Of a DNA stretch of 11,629 bases, positions 11,570 to 11,629 are shown piece after piece. The DNA comes from CBDUQP01 sp965369385 (GTDB lineage Bacteria > Planctomycetota > Phycisphaerae > SM23-33), in the NCBI GenBank assembly GCA_965369385.1, contig CBDUQP010000110.1, forward strand, positions 1-11,629, given 5' to 3'. Every line of letters begins with the position of its first letter. Within the stretch, counting starts at the first letter, position 1. The position numbers and the translations under genes are program-made. The notes beneath the pieces are model-generated. The model made no database searches, had not been told where the DNA came from, and saw only the letters and a list, made by a program, of their open reading frames with translations.

Positions 11570-11629
11570 AGTTGCCGTTGCCGTTCGGGCCGAAGGTCCG
11601 ATGGGCGGTTAGCCGGGGGTCAGCCGCGA

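Overview
The window looks like chromosomal DNA of a moderately GC-rich bacterium, most likely from an environmental lineage. A Planctomycetota/Phycisphaerae-type origin is my best guess. It rests on the gene order mraZ, rsmH, LysM protein, ftsL-like, ftsI and on the divergent FtsI and FtsL sequences, and no marker in the window proves it. It falls into two halves of different character.

Left half (about 1-4850) is accessory DNA. Four leftward reading frames sit in repeat-rich, gene-poor DNA. They are: a zinc-ribbon protein with a nucleoside 2-deoxyribosyltransferase-like domain (473-1495); a Fic-family gene that loses its catalytic half to repeat DNA (1770-2348); its translationally coupled Xre-type regulator (2345-2728); and an apparently intact RhuM-family protein (3047-4093). 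Between them lie several repeat families. One is a hairpin element, GGGCGGAC-N6-GTCCGCCC, with four copies here and a fifth right after the ftsI stop. Others are a longer composite built around it, a CCCTGC/GCAGG hairpin whose inner stem covaries between its two copies, 9-bp tandem CGAATTTTC units, and a 35-36-bp tandem array. Several repeats end or extend reading frames: the RhuM stop codon and the whole C-terminus of the Fic remnant are repeat-derived.

Right half (4850-11536) runs rightward and is housekeeping. A GT4-type glycosyltransferase is followed by a 538-base gap and then a division and cell-wall (dcw) cluster: mraZ (transcriptional regulator), a possible 82-codon gene, rsmH (16S rRNA m4C1402 methyltransferase), a membrane-anchored protein with two LysM domains, an FtsL-like bitopic protein and a class B penicillin-binding protein (FtsI/PBP3). 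From rsmH onward the genes are tightly spaced, with ftsL and ftsI overlapping by one base, so they are probably one transcription unit for septal peptidoglycan synthesis.

The most unusual point in the dcw half is the 678-base gap between mraZ and rsmH. It holds four possible hairpins, a small candidate gene and a three-copy repeat of about 73-81 bases, two copies of which contain an AGCTGG/CCAGCT hairpin. I see no rRNA, tRNA, CRISPR array, transposase or integrase.
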